Source: Nothopassalora personata
Taxonomy: Eukaryota > Ascomycota > Dothideomycetes > Mycosphaerellales > Mycosphaerellaceae
DNA length: 64,000 nucleotides
NCBI GenBank assembly: GCA_033816765.1
Contig: CM066290.1
Span: 3,100,001-3,164,000 of the forward strand
Direction of reading: 5' to 3'
The notes beneath the pieces are model-generated. The model ran no database searches. It had not been told where the DNA came from and was given only the letters and a program-made list of their open reading frames with translations. Positions within the stretch are counted from its first letter, which is position 1. Every line of letters starts with the position of its first letter. Position numbers and translations under genes: made by a program. This document shows, one piece after another, positions 45,124 through 54,745 of this stretch.

Positions 45124-45835
45124 ATGCGCCCCGTGCAGGCGCTAATCATCCCTGCAGTCTCGGTCTCTGACCTTGACAATCCTATCACTATTCAGATTCC
45201 CGCCCAAGAATTCAACGAGACTTGAACCCGGACTATCTCGCCCATCGGCAAGCAACTCGGTCTACCCATCAAGGCTTCGCGATACCCTGTTCGGAAAATC
45301 GACGATCGAGACAACGAGGTGGCGAACACGCATTTCCTCGACACCGACGTACGAGTGTTCGCTTTGCTTTACCCACCCGCGAACCATGCTTGGGCAGTGT
45401 CGTTGTCCTTCGTTTCGATGGTCACGACTTGGACGCCTCCGCGCTCGGAGCGTTGGCGAAAAAGACGATGGACCACATCCAAGGCGCCCGCGACTGCTTT
45501 CTGGCCGTGATCTTAAGCAGACGATTGCTGAATTCTATGCGCAGGCACGGGCCAATTTCGCTCGCGAATCTGCGGCGAAGCATTACCGCAATCTGATGCA
45601 TGGAGTTGCTGGATATATCAACCCTTTCAGGAGAACAGCAATTGGTTGTGTCGAGCTTTGTGAGGGCTGTGGCGCTGTCAAAACAGCTTCAGTAGGTGCA
45701 TCGCTCCTTTGCAGCAAGTGCGGGTGGGCTCGCTACTGCAGCAGAGAGTGTCAGAAGCACGACTGGGCGGCGCACCAGGTGGTGTATAGAAAGCCTTCGT
45801 GGGCCGTAAACCGTGACGGTCTTCGTGCACATTAG
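45124..45835 (+). pseudogene. MYND zinc-finger protein pseudogene
   Basis: Protein-like sequence continues through three frames. Frame 1 from ATG 45124 (MRPVQALIIPAVSVSDLD) meets TGA at 45223, then continues in the same frame as TISPIGKQLGLPIKASRYP to PPANHAW. A missing base near 45392 shifts it to VVVLRFDGHDLDASALG. Another shift near 45507 leads to DLKQTIAEFYAQARANFA and a MYND finger (CEGCGAVK, LLCSKCGWARYCSRECQ, HDWAAH). The last Cys of the finger is absent. No introns explain the breaks. Intact relatives are fungal proteins with a C-terminal MYND protein-interaction finger. Confidence 0.82.
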
Positions 45836-46788
45836 TTAAAGAGCCTATAGGTCAGGCAGATGATTGTTTGATGTCACAGCCAGGGGCGCTGTTGACAAAG
45901 TCTGTCGCCGCCGGAAGCGCTTCATCTCGAAGGTGTCGCTGCTGTGTGCAGTAAAAAGCATATATGCTCGAGCGCGTCACTACCCGTAATGGAATGTCAA
46001 AGACCTACGTCCTCTCACTTCCTTCCCAACTTCCGATCTTCGACGACAGCACCCAGCATACGCGAACTCGCGCTAGATATCACACACTCGATGATCACGG
46101 CCCTCTCGGCCGATATCAAGCCAGAGTCCTCCTCGACCTATACTAGGAGCCAGAAACCAGACTAACCAAGCTGCACCGCGAAATATTGCTGTGCATGTGA
46201 ACCAAGACGTCCGGAACGCAACCTGCGCCATCTATCTACGCAAAGATCCTCAAGGCGGCGATCGAGGACGGGATCCCGAGATTGTTTCTTGCTTTCATCG
46301 GGTGCAGCGAGCGAGGGTGGTTCATGGAGGGTGCCTATCATGCGATCTTGTGACTCAGACCTTGACGGTGAGCGTTGACATACCACACATCGCGCTGTAC
46401 ATCGCCTCGTTGATGGTAGGCTTGTGTTGTTGGAGAATTGCATTCTACTTGTGCAAGTTGACTTGGAGATGCGAAAGGACCTCCTCTTCAAGGTGGGCAC
46501 GCCGCACGCATTACTCCTTCGACCGGATGTTCCCCCTGTAGGCCAGGTTACTTTCTGCGTAGACAGGGTCTGATCTCGTCGCTCGCGACCGCGAGGTCTA
46601 CGGCCTGTCTGCTCTACTTGTGACCAGATCGAGACCCGGATGTGGTGTGGATGTAGTGGTTTGGCATCAGACTTACAGTGCCTTTGACCTGCAAAGCGAT
46701 TGGACACTATCCACAGTCCCAATATCTAGTGAAGACCAAGGTACCGACAGTTCATCTGTCCTTCTTCGACGCTTGAAGACGCTATAGA
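45836..46788. other. Intergenic with a decayed open frame
   Basis: About 950 bp. A coding-like stretch around 46210-46340 in the plus strand (KILKAAIEDGIPRLFLAF, then GCSERGWFMEGAYHAIL) is surrounded by stops in all joins tried. It may be the relic of a gene, but I cannot name the family. Confidence 0.35.
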
Positions 46789-47207
46789 CTACGTGGCTGC
46801 TTCCGCTGTCCGAATCCTGGGTAGGGCTAGTAGTTCACTGCTGAAGGTACCGACCATTTTCGCTGCGTTACCACCAGCTTGGTTCATGGTGATGACCGGC
46901 ACCACTGCCATGTAGATTAAGGGTCCGAACCAGAAAAGTAGTTCATTTCTCTCGATCTTCCGGTACCAACCCGGCATCTGTCTAGAACCATGTTAGCATC
47001 TTCGATCAATACTCACAGCACTTGAAACGTGAATCCCATCCTGAGTCCTCTCTTGATGCCATTCACTGTTTTGATTTCTTCGACCCCTACCTTCCACCAT
47101 AATGCCCCAACACAGAAGAAACAGGCATGACGATGACGTTGTGCCCATCGCTGTGGGGTCCATATCCAGCCAGCACAATACCGCAGTCCATGATTACTCA
47201 AATTCAT
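46789..47207 (-). CDS. Possible small membrane protein, two exons
   Basis: Low-confidence model: exon 47207-47017, a 35-nt intron with branch-like TGCTAAC ending TTCTAG, and exon 46981-46789. The junction reads GFTFQVLQMPGWYRKIER and the second exon has one hydrophobic segment (LLFWFGPLIYMAVVPVITM). The intron is shorter than others here. The model ends up 165 bp from the 3' end of VAC8 and could be a real small gene, a part of a longer one, or chance. Confidence 0.3.
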
Positions 47208-47371
47208 AGTTCTTCGTGCCGACGGCCTGGTAAGCGCCTGCTGCCCAAAACGCCATACAATGCTCGCTCAAATTCTCTCGCTCTGCAATGCAACAATAAG
47301 ATTTCCTCGCCTTTCCTCCGCGGACTTGATCGCAACCACTACGGCCACCATCATGGTTTCTGCGAGTCCTT

Positions 47372-49440
47372 CTAGTTCTTGAGCGAAGATGGCTGGCTGT
47401 CACCCTCGGGTACTTCGCCGTTGATGATCTGCAAGCACCGAGTGGCCAACGCAACGACCTCGCCTTCGCCGTCTTCACTTCCATCTCCAGTCTCATCGTC
47501 TGACGCGACAGTCTTTTCGCTAATTTCACGCACCATTCTCATGATGTCCTCGGCGCTTTCAATTTGCTGGGTGAGCTTGTCGTCTTTAGATTCGAGAAGC
47601 TGTAACAATGTCCATATTGCTATGTGTTGGAATGTTGGGTCCCCTGAAGCCAAGAAACGATTCAGATAGCCGTGTATGCCGCCGGACGGCTGTTGCCACG
47701 ATTTGTGGAATAATGAATAATCGTCAACTGCATCCAGTCAGCACAAGATGCCATATTTTCGTTCAGCGTCTCAGAACTTACCTTTGCTGCTCAGGTTGCC
47801 AAGTGCTGCGGCACTGTTACCTTGAACCTCAATGCTCTCGCTCTCTGTCAGTGGGATGAGCACTTCAAACACTCCCAGGCTCAGGAGCTCCGGCTTTAGT
47901 TCGTCCGAAAGTGCCAGAACGGCAATCGCCGCTGTCATCTCGGACTGCACACTCAGGGGCACGTTCAAGACAAGCTCTTGGCATTTCTGCACTGCTCCAG
48001 CCTGCAGCACCAGCTGTTTGTTCTTGTCAGAAGATGCGGCCAGATTTCGCAGAGTCGATATCGCATGACACTGGATCTCTTCGTTATCAGTTGATCCCAG
48101 AAGGTCGACCAGTGGCTTCAGGAAGCCGGCGTCAATTATGGGCGACTCGTTCATTGGGTGTATGCTGATGTTGCGGATGCAAGCAACAGCAGACAGGATT
48201 AGGGGTAGATAGCTGCTCTGGAGTAGCCCGAGTAAGGGTAGTAGGCCGCCTGCGCGCACAATCTCGAGTTGATATTTTTCGTCACTGGCCAAGTTCCTGA
48301 GAGCGAGCGCAGCTTGACACTGCACTTTGGGCGCTTGTCCTTTCATCAAGTGAACTAAGCTCTGCACCAGCTTCGTTTCCGTCTGCGCCAGTCTTTTGCG
48401 GTTCGTGCTGTCGACGGCGATGTTGCTGAGCGCTGTGGTACAGTAGTATTGCACGTCTGTGTCTTGGCTGGAGAGAAGACTGACTAGGACAGGTATCGCA
48501 CCTGCCGAAACCAGCTGTTGTCTGTTGTCATCCGAGTGGGTCATGTTTAGCAAAGCTCCTGTTGCATTCCGCTGCACCCTCATGTCTTTGCTCTTTGCGA
48601 GTCGGGTGAGAGGCGCCAATGCGCCAGACCTTGCTATCCTGGATTTGTTCTCTTCGTGGGTGGCGAGGTTGGTGATGCAGCCGACGGCATTGCATTGCAC
48701 CTCCACGTTCGGGCTGTTCATTTGTCGGATTAGAGGTGTGAGGCCGCCGAGGGATACGATCAGAGTCTTGTTCTGGCCTGTCCATGTATCAGCCATAACT
48801 TCCTCGAGCATCTCGAAGCGACAGAGGCGCACCATCTACGGCGAGGTTGCCCAGCGCAGCCGAGGCAGCTCGCTGGACCTCGATGTCGCTGCTTTCGAGG
48901 AGGAAAAGGATGGGTTCGAGCGTCGCTCTGTCCACAGGCCGCACATCTGTTCGTTATCCAGTCAGTGCCCGGTGTTTGCCATGGTAGTGTCTGCCACATG
49001 CCTCTTTCCGTGATCTCGGCAAAGGTCAAACTCGCGCTCCGTTGCAGGTCGATGTTTTGGCTGTAGACCAGCGTCGATAGGGCCTGAAGGGGTTCGCCGG
49101 AGAAGAAGTCGGTCTCGCCTCTCTGTATTGCCCAGTCATCAGCATGCGCGCACACGAGGTATGCACTGGTCGAAGGACTCGCAGCATGGCCGGGCAGGCT
49201 TCGCGGCGCAGGCGGTGGAGGGGGAGGAGGGGGCGGGGGAGCAGCGTACATTCTCGAGGTAGTTCAGCAGATCAGCCACGGCTTCGCGCTCCGAGTCGGC
49301 GAGGACATTGTCGTAGTCGACCTTGGAGCGGCCTGGGTGCAGATGGTGTGGTCAGCGGAGAAACACGAACATCGATGGTCGCGTGGCCGGGGCGTCTTAC
49401 TCCCGCAGCAGAAGAAGATGCGGCTACACAGACTCGCCAT
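47372..49440 (-). CDS. VAC8: Vacuolar armadillo-repeat protein Vac8
   Basis: Exons on the minus strand are 49440-49401, 49332-49250, 49122-49002, 48946-48833, 48777-47782 and 47727-47372, giving 569 aa. Vac8 is a scaffold on the vacuole membrane for vacuole inheritance, nucleus-vacuole contacts and autophagy. Tandem ARM repeats fill residues about 40-510 ([53 protein letters not shown]). A Ser/Asp-rich acidic tail follows. Intron 3 (49001-48947) must use a GC donor (AAAGAG|GCATGT) and CAG acceptor: only this join keeps EITERDVRPVDR in frame. The N-terminus [12 protein letters not shown] has several Cys for palmitoylation but Ala, not Gly, at position 2, so it lacks the N-myristoylation site of yeast Vac8. 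Confidence 0.95.
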
Positions 49441-50639
49441 GGTCAGGCTGTGCCGGTGGTCAGGCTGTGAGCGTCAACGGCCGCGAAGGCCTGGGTTTGG
49501 TGGTGGCAGCTATCTCGTTGCAGCTGTCGTGCGGTAGCGCGCGTCATGTATCTGTACAGTATGGACCGGAGCGATGTTCTCTATTGGCTGCGAGGTTCAA
49601 GGTACACTTTACAGTACCAAGATGTGGAGCTGCGAGAGAAGTGATGCTGCAGCCGCGCGGGCAGCCAAGTTTGCTATGCGTGCACGTGTTTCTCGCAAGC
49701 TGTCGCTGCTGCCGGTAGTCACTACTGCTGAAGGAGATGCATCTGCAGCAGCAACCGTCCACGAAGCGCGGTTGCGCCCATCGTCTCAACAGCCTCAACG
49801 GATGTCCCGGCCGATTGTGGCTAGCGCACTTCAAGGGCGCCGCGCTTGTTGCAATACCAAACACGGGCACACCTTTCTATCCTAATCCCCACGCAGGAAT
49901 GCGTCAGTTGGTTTCGTGATAGAGATGATCGAACTCGATGGCGAAGCACAGCATTCTCGCGAGCGTCTCTTGTGCAGGAAAGATGGCATATTCAAACTTG
50001 ATCAATTACCTCGTAGCACATCTCGGTGAAACATACGCTTCCTTCATCGTGACCCGTCTGCCACAATCACATGCCAGACAACACAGTACCGTGGCAGGGT
50101 GCTCAAATGTCTTCCGCTGCGGTAGCATTTGATCCCTCTCGACTCACTTCATGATCTTTCTCGTACGGAATCTGGGCACATCACGCCGCTGGCTTGGCCG
50201 CAGATGAGCTGGAGCTCAGCTGCAGCACAATGACGGACCAACAGGCATGCATCCATGCATGTGATCGGTCTGAAAGTATGCCGGCACACCAAGGGCTGTC
50301 AACATAGCTGATCGCCGCTTCGACGCTCCGTAGCCGCTTTGGATGAAGTAGCCCAAGGTCGACTAATGACACTGGCTCGGCAGATATAGAACGAGCAGCG
50401 TCCATTACCTCGAAGCCGAACGCTATGCTCTATGTACACTTCGCTTCTATGCGTCAGCCGTTCGAAGCAATTGCCTTCCTGGTGGATAGGACGAAGCGCT
50501 AGGCGGCAACGAGCTTCGTCAAGGGCCCTAGTCGAAATCGCTCGACCGATATCGAACCCTCTGCATTTCCATGCGAGCAAATCTCACTGCGGCCTGATTC
50601 GAGTTACCTCAGTAAACTCAAACTCGCCGCAGGAATTGG
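49441..50639. other. Intergenic, edge of the transposon nest
   Basis: About 1.2 kb with the VAC8 promoter and no gene. Base composition changes near 50640 from balanced to TA-rich, marking the start of the RIP-mutated repeats. Confidence 0.5.
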
Positions 50640-51126
50640 CTTTAGCTTCGCCTAGCGTGTGCTTAGCTCCGTTAAGCACGGTTCTGCACCGTTTAGCCAA
50701 TTAGAGGGCTAGGAGCGCTAATTCGCGTAGCGAGTCTAAGACTAAATGGGGCTGTTTTAGTATATACGAATTTAGCCCTGTATATAAACAAGCACTATTA
50801 CATTCGAAGGTATACATCTCTATTACTATGTTACTCTATCGCCTTAATAACTACTACATTCGACAGCGTACGCTCGGCGCTTTTAATTAAATTAACAATA
50901 GCGTCTACTATCTATTAGAACGTCCTATAATTACCGTTCGCGTAATACTACTCCTTATTATACGTATTCGAAGACGTAGAGTTAGAAGAATCGTTAGACG
51001 AGTACTCCGATACCGATAATAATGCCTCTAATAGCGACGAAGAGGAGGACTATATTAGATTCCCTCCGGTTATACTACGAAATCTATACGCGCTATATAC
51101 TACGGAGCTTACGCGGGTATAGTAAC
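50640..51126. repeat. RIP-mutated repeat DNA, unclassified
   Basis: TA-rich, poor in CpA and TpG. An acidic frame (EDVELEESLDEYSDTDNN near 50960-51020) suggests former coding sequence. It abuts the outer end of an inverted LTR (element A) and is probably the host repeat into which A inserted. Confidence 0.65.
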
Positions 51127-51453
51127 TGTTAGGAACCGCTATACGTTATTATAACTCGGGCTTAGATCTTTATAGGGATGTCTTAATTAGTTATAAAGGT
51201 AGTAGTCCTAAATAGTATATAGTATATACTTAAAATAAGTTAAGTACGAGGCTCCTATCTACTCGTAAAGAAGCGTCGTCTATATAGTGCTATGTCTTAG
51301 CGTAACTAATTAGACTAAGTAGACTAATTACTAAGTAGACTAATCTATCCGAGTAGACCGGTCGAACGTAAATAGAGTAGCTCCGTCGCTCTTCCTAGTG
51401 CTCCGTTTCGCTAAATAAGTAGTTATAGGTTCTCTACGAATTAAACCGTAATA
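51127..51453 (-). repeat. RIP-mutated LTR of element A (reverse orientation)
   Basis: Aligns by eye along its left part to the reverse complement of the intact element E LTR: TGTTAGGAACCGCT, then GGGCTT.GATCTTT, GAGGCTCCTATCTACT and GCGTCGTCTATATAGTGC are shared. The differences are mostly CA to TA and TG to TA. It ends CCGTAATA (E: CCGTAACA), followed by CTATCCCCCTT, the reverse complement of a polypurine tract. Confidence 0.85.
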
Positions 51454-52068
51454 CTATCCCCCTTCTAGCTTAGCTTCGTCCCGAAGCTTATAAATAATCG
51501 GTTGTCCCTACCTTCCTACTTATTATACTCGAAGATAACTTCTTATACTCTTCGTAACATCTATCTCTCGTAAGAAATTGCGTAATACGGTATTAAAATA
51601 GCTCCCTATACCGCCTATCGAAACGCCCGTCCTAAGAAGGACTTCCCTAAGCCGAAATGCATCGTTTATCCTCGCTCCGGCCGCTACTCCGAGTATATCC
51701 GTAAAGGATACTCGGGGTACGACGTAACTATCTCGAATCCCTAGTAGATAAGGCTACGCGAGTCCCGCGATAAGCTCCGTCGCGAACTTATTAAGGTAGA
51801 AGAGGAGGAGGCGGAATTGTTTTATAAGTTCTCCGAGTTATCGTCCCTTCTAGCTATTATGTCTCGTTCTAGGGCTAGTCTTAAAGGAGAGATAAGTCAA
51901 GTTACGTAGCGGTATTCTTTAGAGAGGCTAAAGTAAGCTAAGCGAAGATAAATAATTAGAGTAAGAGTTATATTCCAATTAGTAAGATAGTAACATAAGT
52001 TAAACGTATTAGAACTATAAGGGATTCTTAGCGTTTCTAAATACAAAGGAGACTCGTATACTATCCGG
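51454..52068 (+). pseudogene. RIP-mutated Cys-rich coiled-coil ORF of element A
   Basis: Beside the inverted LTR's purine tract, a plus-strand frame (about 51604-52000) reads FPKPKCIVYPRSGRYSEYIR, then GYSGYDVTISNP, two TAG stops, and RLRESRDKLRRELIKVEEEE. Its pattern SGxCSxC....C.xCD is that of the intact antisense protein of element E (SSGKCSHC..NCRSCDAK then WKKLGDQRRKLLSDL), with four Cys codons TGC now TAC (Tyr) and Gln codons now TAG. This is what RIP at CpA/TpG would do. The element is cut off at 52068 by element B. Confidence 0.8.
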
Positions 52069-52076
52069 TGTTAGGC
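52069..52076 (-). repeat. Left fragment of element B LTR (interrupted by E)
   Basis: TGTTAGGC, the outer end of an LTR in reverse orientation. Its last five bases TAGGC are the target site duplicated by element E. The LTR continues at 54536. Confidence 0.75.
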
Positions 52077-52393
52077 TGTTACGGTTTAGTTCGCAGAGAG
52101 GGGACAACCAATCATCCAGGCAGCAAGGCAAGGATCAGAACACGTGACCAAGGGATCTGAGGGATCTGTGGGATCTGTCGAACAGATCCGCAGAGCAGGA
52201 CAGATCTCGCGAGACCACGCCAAGACATGGCACTATATAGACGACGCTCTTTTGCAAGTAGATAGGAGCCTCGTGCTCAACTCATTTCAAGTATACACCA
52301 TATACTGTTTGGGACCACTACCTTCTCAACGAGTCAGAGACATCACTGCAAAGATCCAAGCCCAGTTGGGATAACGTACAGCGGTTCCTAACA
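52077..52393 (+). repeat. 5' LTR of element E
   Basis: 317 bp, TG..CA ends. It contains an E-box-type CACGTGACC at about 52141-52149, the nested repeats GGGATCTG, a palindromic GATCTGTCGAACAGATC, and a TATA box (CACTATATAGACG) near 52231-52243, which is the likely promoter for genomic RNA. Confidence 0.95.
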
Positions 52394-52425
52394 ACTTTGA
52401 GCACCACCACCAGGGCCCTTTGCAT

Positions 52426-53418
52426 ATGTCTGGGAGAGACGCTACCCGGAGTCCGTCACGACAACAGCCACAGTCAACTGGCATCACGGAACGAATGAGC
52501 GAAATGTCGATTACAGGAAGCAGCAAGAACAACAACACTCCTATGGGTATGCTGAACCCATTGGACCACCACCGTGCACCTAAGGTGTCTACGCCGGAGA
52601 CGTTCGACGGGACCAAGGACAAACTGGAGGCTTTTCAACTGCAGGTTCAGTTGTACCTTCACTTCAACGCACACCAGTTTCAAGGCGAGGCTTCTAAAGT
52701 CTTGTACGCCGCATCCTTCCTACGAGGAAAAGCAGCTAGAGGATTCCGACCATACCTCAAGGACTGGCTACACAACCAGGGCGAGGGAGAAACACCGAAA
52801 ACGGAAACTCGAAAAATTTTCCACGACTACGACGAGTTTGAGACGAAACTCGATGATCTATACGGGATACCAAATGAGGAGGTATACGCCGACCGACATA
52901 TCCGACAACTTCGACAGACTACTTCTGTAGCGCTGTACGCCTCAGAATTCCAAGGATATGCCGCCGACCTGGAATGGAACGACGCAGCTTTGCGATCGCA
53001 GTTCTACCTCGGGCTGAAAGACAACGTCAAAGCCGAACTATCCCGAAACGCCAGCGTCGTTACGCTAGGGGCGATGATCAAGGCAGCAAAGGAGATCGAC
53101 GAAAGGCTCCAGGAGTTGAGGTACGACCGACACGTACAGCCTGGATACCAGAGACCCGCCGCGGGCGGAAGAGGGGGCTTCAAGGCCAGAAGTCAGGACC
53201 CTAATGGTTACGGAGACCCAATGGAATTGGACGTAACGGAACGTAGGACAGGAAGGGGGCTGAAGAGCAAAGGTTCCACCTGCTACGTATGTGGCGAGCA
53301 AGGCCACTTTGCAAGAAACTGCAAGAAGAAGAACATGGTTAGCCGCGAGTTCAACGCAATGATTCGCGAAGAGAATACATGCCAGGAATGCGAGAACTTC
53401 TTCTCGAAATCTGCCTAG
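52426..53418 (+). CDS. Gag protein of element E (retrotransposon capsid with CCHC knuckle)
   Basis: 330 aa from the ATG at 52426. Residues about 55-230 are a Ty3/gypsy-type Gag capsid domain (FDGTKDKLEAFQLQVQLYL, ASFLRGKAARGFRPYLKDW, LYASEFQGYAADLEWNDAAL, FYLGLKDNVKAEL). A single zinc knuckle CYVCGEQGHFARNC (CX2CX4HX4C) follows near residue 286 for RNA packaging. The C-terminus is short (ECENFFSKSA). The stop TAG lies at 53416-53418 and no pol follows in any frame. Gag similarity is to Ty3/gypsy rather than Ty1/copia. The protein should form particles that package element RNA, with enzymes supplied by another element. Confidence 0.93.
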   Translation: MSGRDATRSPSRQQPQSTGITERMSEMSITGSSKNNNTPMGMLNPLDHHRAPKVSTPETFDGTKDKLEAFQLQVQLYLHFNAHQFQGEASKVLYAASFLRGKAARGFRPYLKDWLHNQGEGETPKTETRKIFHDYDEFETKLDDLYGIPNEEVYADRHIRQLRQTTSVALYASEFQGYAADLEWNDAALRSQFYLGLKDNVKAELSRNASVVTLGAMIKAAKEIDERLQELRYDRHVQPGYQRPAAGGRGGFKARSQDPNGYGDPMELDVTERRTGRGLKSKGSTCYVCGEQGHFARNCKKKNMVSREFNAMIREENTCQECENFFSKSA

Positions 53419-54137
53419 CAGAAACAACCTGAGGACAGCAAGGCATCAAACAGCGGCTTCTTGATTTGATGGCCTAGGACACAGAAGTCAACACTACGAA
53501 CGGCAAAACGGGATAGACAGGGGACGAACGACGAGTTTCCCACTGGATTAGACACCGGAACATCCAGGAAGTTCCAGAACTCGGAGTTTGCGTTTCCCTC
53601 CCAGTTACTCCAGGTAAAGGGACTGAGCATGGGACCGTCGGAAGGGTCTGGAGCGAGGAGAAGGCCGGCTCGCTCGAGGGCGCGCTCTTCTTCCTCCTCC
53701 TCCTCCATTTCACGCTCCTCGAGAGAGCGACCTTCCTCGACCTTTCGGTCCACGGCATCCAGTTGCTTGCGAAGACGCATCTCTTTCGCATGCGCCTCCA
53801 TCTCCTTCTCGAAAGCGGCAGCACGCAGGCGGCCGGCTTCCGCGAGCGCTTCCTTCGCTCGGTCAAGGTCCGAGAGCAGCTTCCTTCGTTGGTCACCAAG
53901 CTTCTTCCACTCAACCTCAGTCACTTTGGCGTCGCAGCTGCGACAGTTACTTAGGTGGCAGTGGGAGCACTTGCCCGACGAGATGTGTACGCGACACAAG
54001 AGACCCTTCTCCTTGCAGCGAGAACAGGGACGCATGGTTTCTTCGCCGAGACGGTGGATTCGATTTGCACGTCGTTTTCGTTTCTTGGTGGGGACGGCGT
54101 CAGACGCTGGAATGTTGACGGGGAAAAGAGACGACAT
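53415..54137 (-). CDS. Antisense Cys-rich coiled-coil protein carried by element E
   Basis: 240 aa, opposite to gag and convergent with it. The N-terminus is basic (TKKRKRRANRIHR). A Cys/His cluster follows (CSRCKEKGLLCRVH, then GKCSHCHLSNCRSC), which may bind zinc and nucleic acid. Residues about 85-165 are a strong coiled coil ending in a Glu run (EEREMEEEEEEERALE), and the C-terminal part includes FTWSNWEGNANSEFWNFL. The same plan (paired Cys then coiled coil with RLRKQL-type repeats) is common in fungal transposon-rich DNA, but I know of no assigned function. Its start is 76 bp from the 3' LTR, so the LTR-proximal region must act as its promoter. Two RIP-mutated homologues lie in elements A and B at the same relative place. 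Confidence 0.85.
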   Translation of the reverse strand: MSSLFPVNIPASDAVPTKKRKRRANRIHRLGEETMRPCSRCKEKGLLCRVHISSGKCSHCHLSNCRSCDAKVTEVEWKKLGDQRRKLLSDLDRAKEALAEAGRLRAAAFEKEMEAHAKEMRLRKQLDAVDRKVEEGRSLEEREMEEEEEEERALERAGLLLAPDPSDGPMLSPFTWSNWEGNANSEFWNFLDVPVSNPVGNSSFVPCLSRFAVRSVDFCVLGHQIKKPLFDALLSSGCFC

Positions 54138-54213
54138 CTCTGGTCTGAAAGAGAGGTGGGGAGGACTTTCCTTTGTAAGCTTCGGGGCGAAGCTAAGGCT
54201 AAAAGGGGGATGG

Positions 54214-54530
54214 TGTTACGGTTTAGTTCGCAGAGAGGGGACAACCAATCATCCAGGCAGCAAGGCAAGGATCAGAACACGTGACCAAGGGATCTGAGGG
54301 ATCTGTGGGATCTGTCGAACAGATCCGCAGAGCAGGACAGATCTCGCGAGACCACGCCAAGACATGGCACTATATAGACGACGCTCTTTTGCAAGTAGAT
54401 AGGAGCCTCGTGCTCAACTCATTTCAAGTATACACCATATACTGTTTGGGACCACTACCTTCTCAACGAGTCAGAGACATCACTGCAAAGATCCAAGCCC
54501 AGTTGGGATAACGTACAGCGGTTCCTAACA
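54214..54530 (+). repeat. 3' LTR of element E
   Basis: Same 317 bp as the 5' copy, with no difference found by eye, preceded by the purine tract and followed by TAGGC. Confidence 0.95.
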
Positions 54531-54535
54531 TAGGC

Positions 54536-54745
54536 GTTCGTCTATCTACTCGACCGGTTGCCTAGTCGTGTAGTCGTGTACGTCTATACGCTACTTCTAC
54601 GGTCGTGTTCGACTATACACTAAGCGCGCGGTCGTGTACGTAACCTAAACGTAGGGTCCCTTCCTCTTCCTAGCGATTAGTTCTTATCTTCTAATTCTTC
54701 CTCCCTATACTACGTCCTACACCGTCCTTTATCCGAACCGTAACA
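54536..54745 (-). repeat. Right part of element B LTR (RIP-mutated, reverse orientation)
   Basis: With the eight bases at 52069-52076 it makes an LTR of about 218 bp starting TGTTAGGCG and ending CCGTAACA, TG..CA bounded. CTATCCCCCTT (reverse purine tract) follows directly. TA-rich with few CpA. The body is different from the E LTR, so B is a related but distinct family. Confidence 0.75.

Larger units (their letters stand above)
52077..54530 (+). mobile_element. Element E: intact gag-only LTR retrotransposon with an antisense gene
   Basis: 2,454-bp element with two 317-bp LTRs (52077-52393 and 54214-54530) that look identical, ends TGTTACGG..CCTAACA, and the 5-bp duplication TAGGC at 52072-52076 and 54531-54535. 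A polypurine tract (AAAAGGGGGATGG) directly precedes the 3' LTR. Inside are a plus-strand gag ORF and a minus-strand Cys-rich coiled-coil ORF; there is no protease, reverse transcriptase or integrase. It must be mobilised in trans. Identical LTRs, intact ORFs and absence of RIP show a recent insertion. It landed inside the LTR of older element B. Confidence 0.95.

Noticed and set aside
45944..46541. Plus-strand frames downstream of the MYND relic
   Set aside because: Stops separate every protein-like piece and no family is recognisable; kept only as an intergenic remark.
48940..49005. GT donor (CAT|GTGGCA) for VAC8 intron 3
   Set aside because: It would shift the frame and add residues in the middle of a conserved ARM repeat; the GC donor fits exactly.
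52144..52374. 76-codon open frame in each LTR of element E
   Set aside because: No ATG (starts GTG), identical only because LTRs are identical, and it crosses the TATA region.
52393..54213. Hidden pol fragment in element E
   Set aside because: No RT, RNase H or integrase motif in any frame; the space is filled by gag and the antisense ORF.
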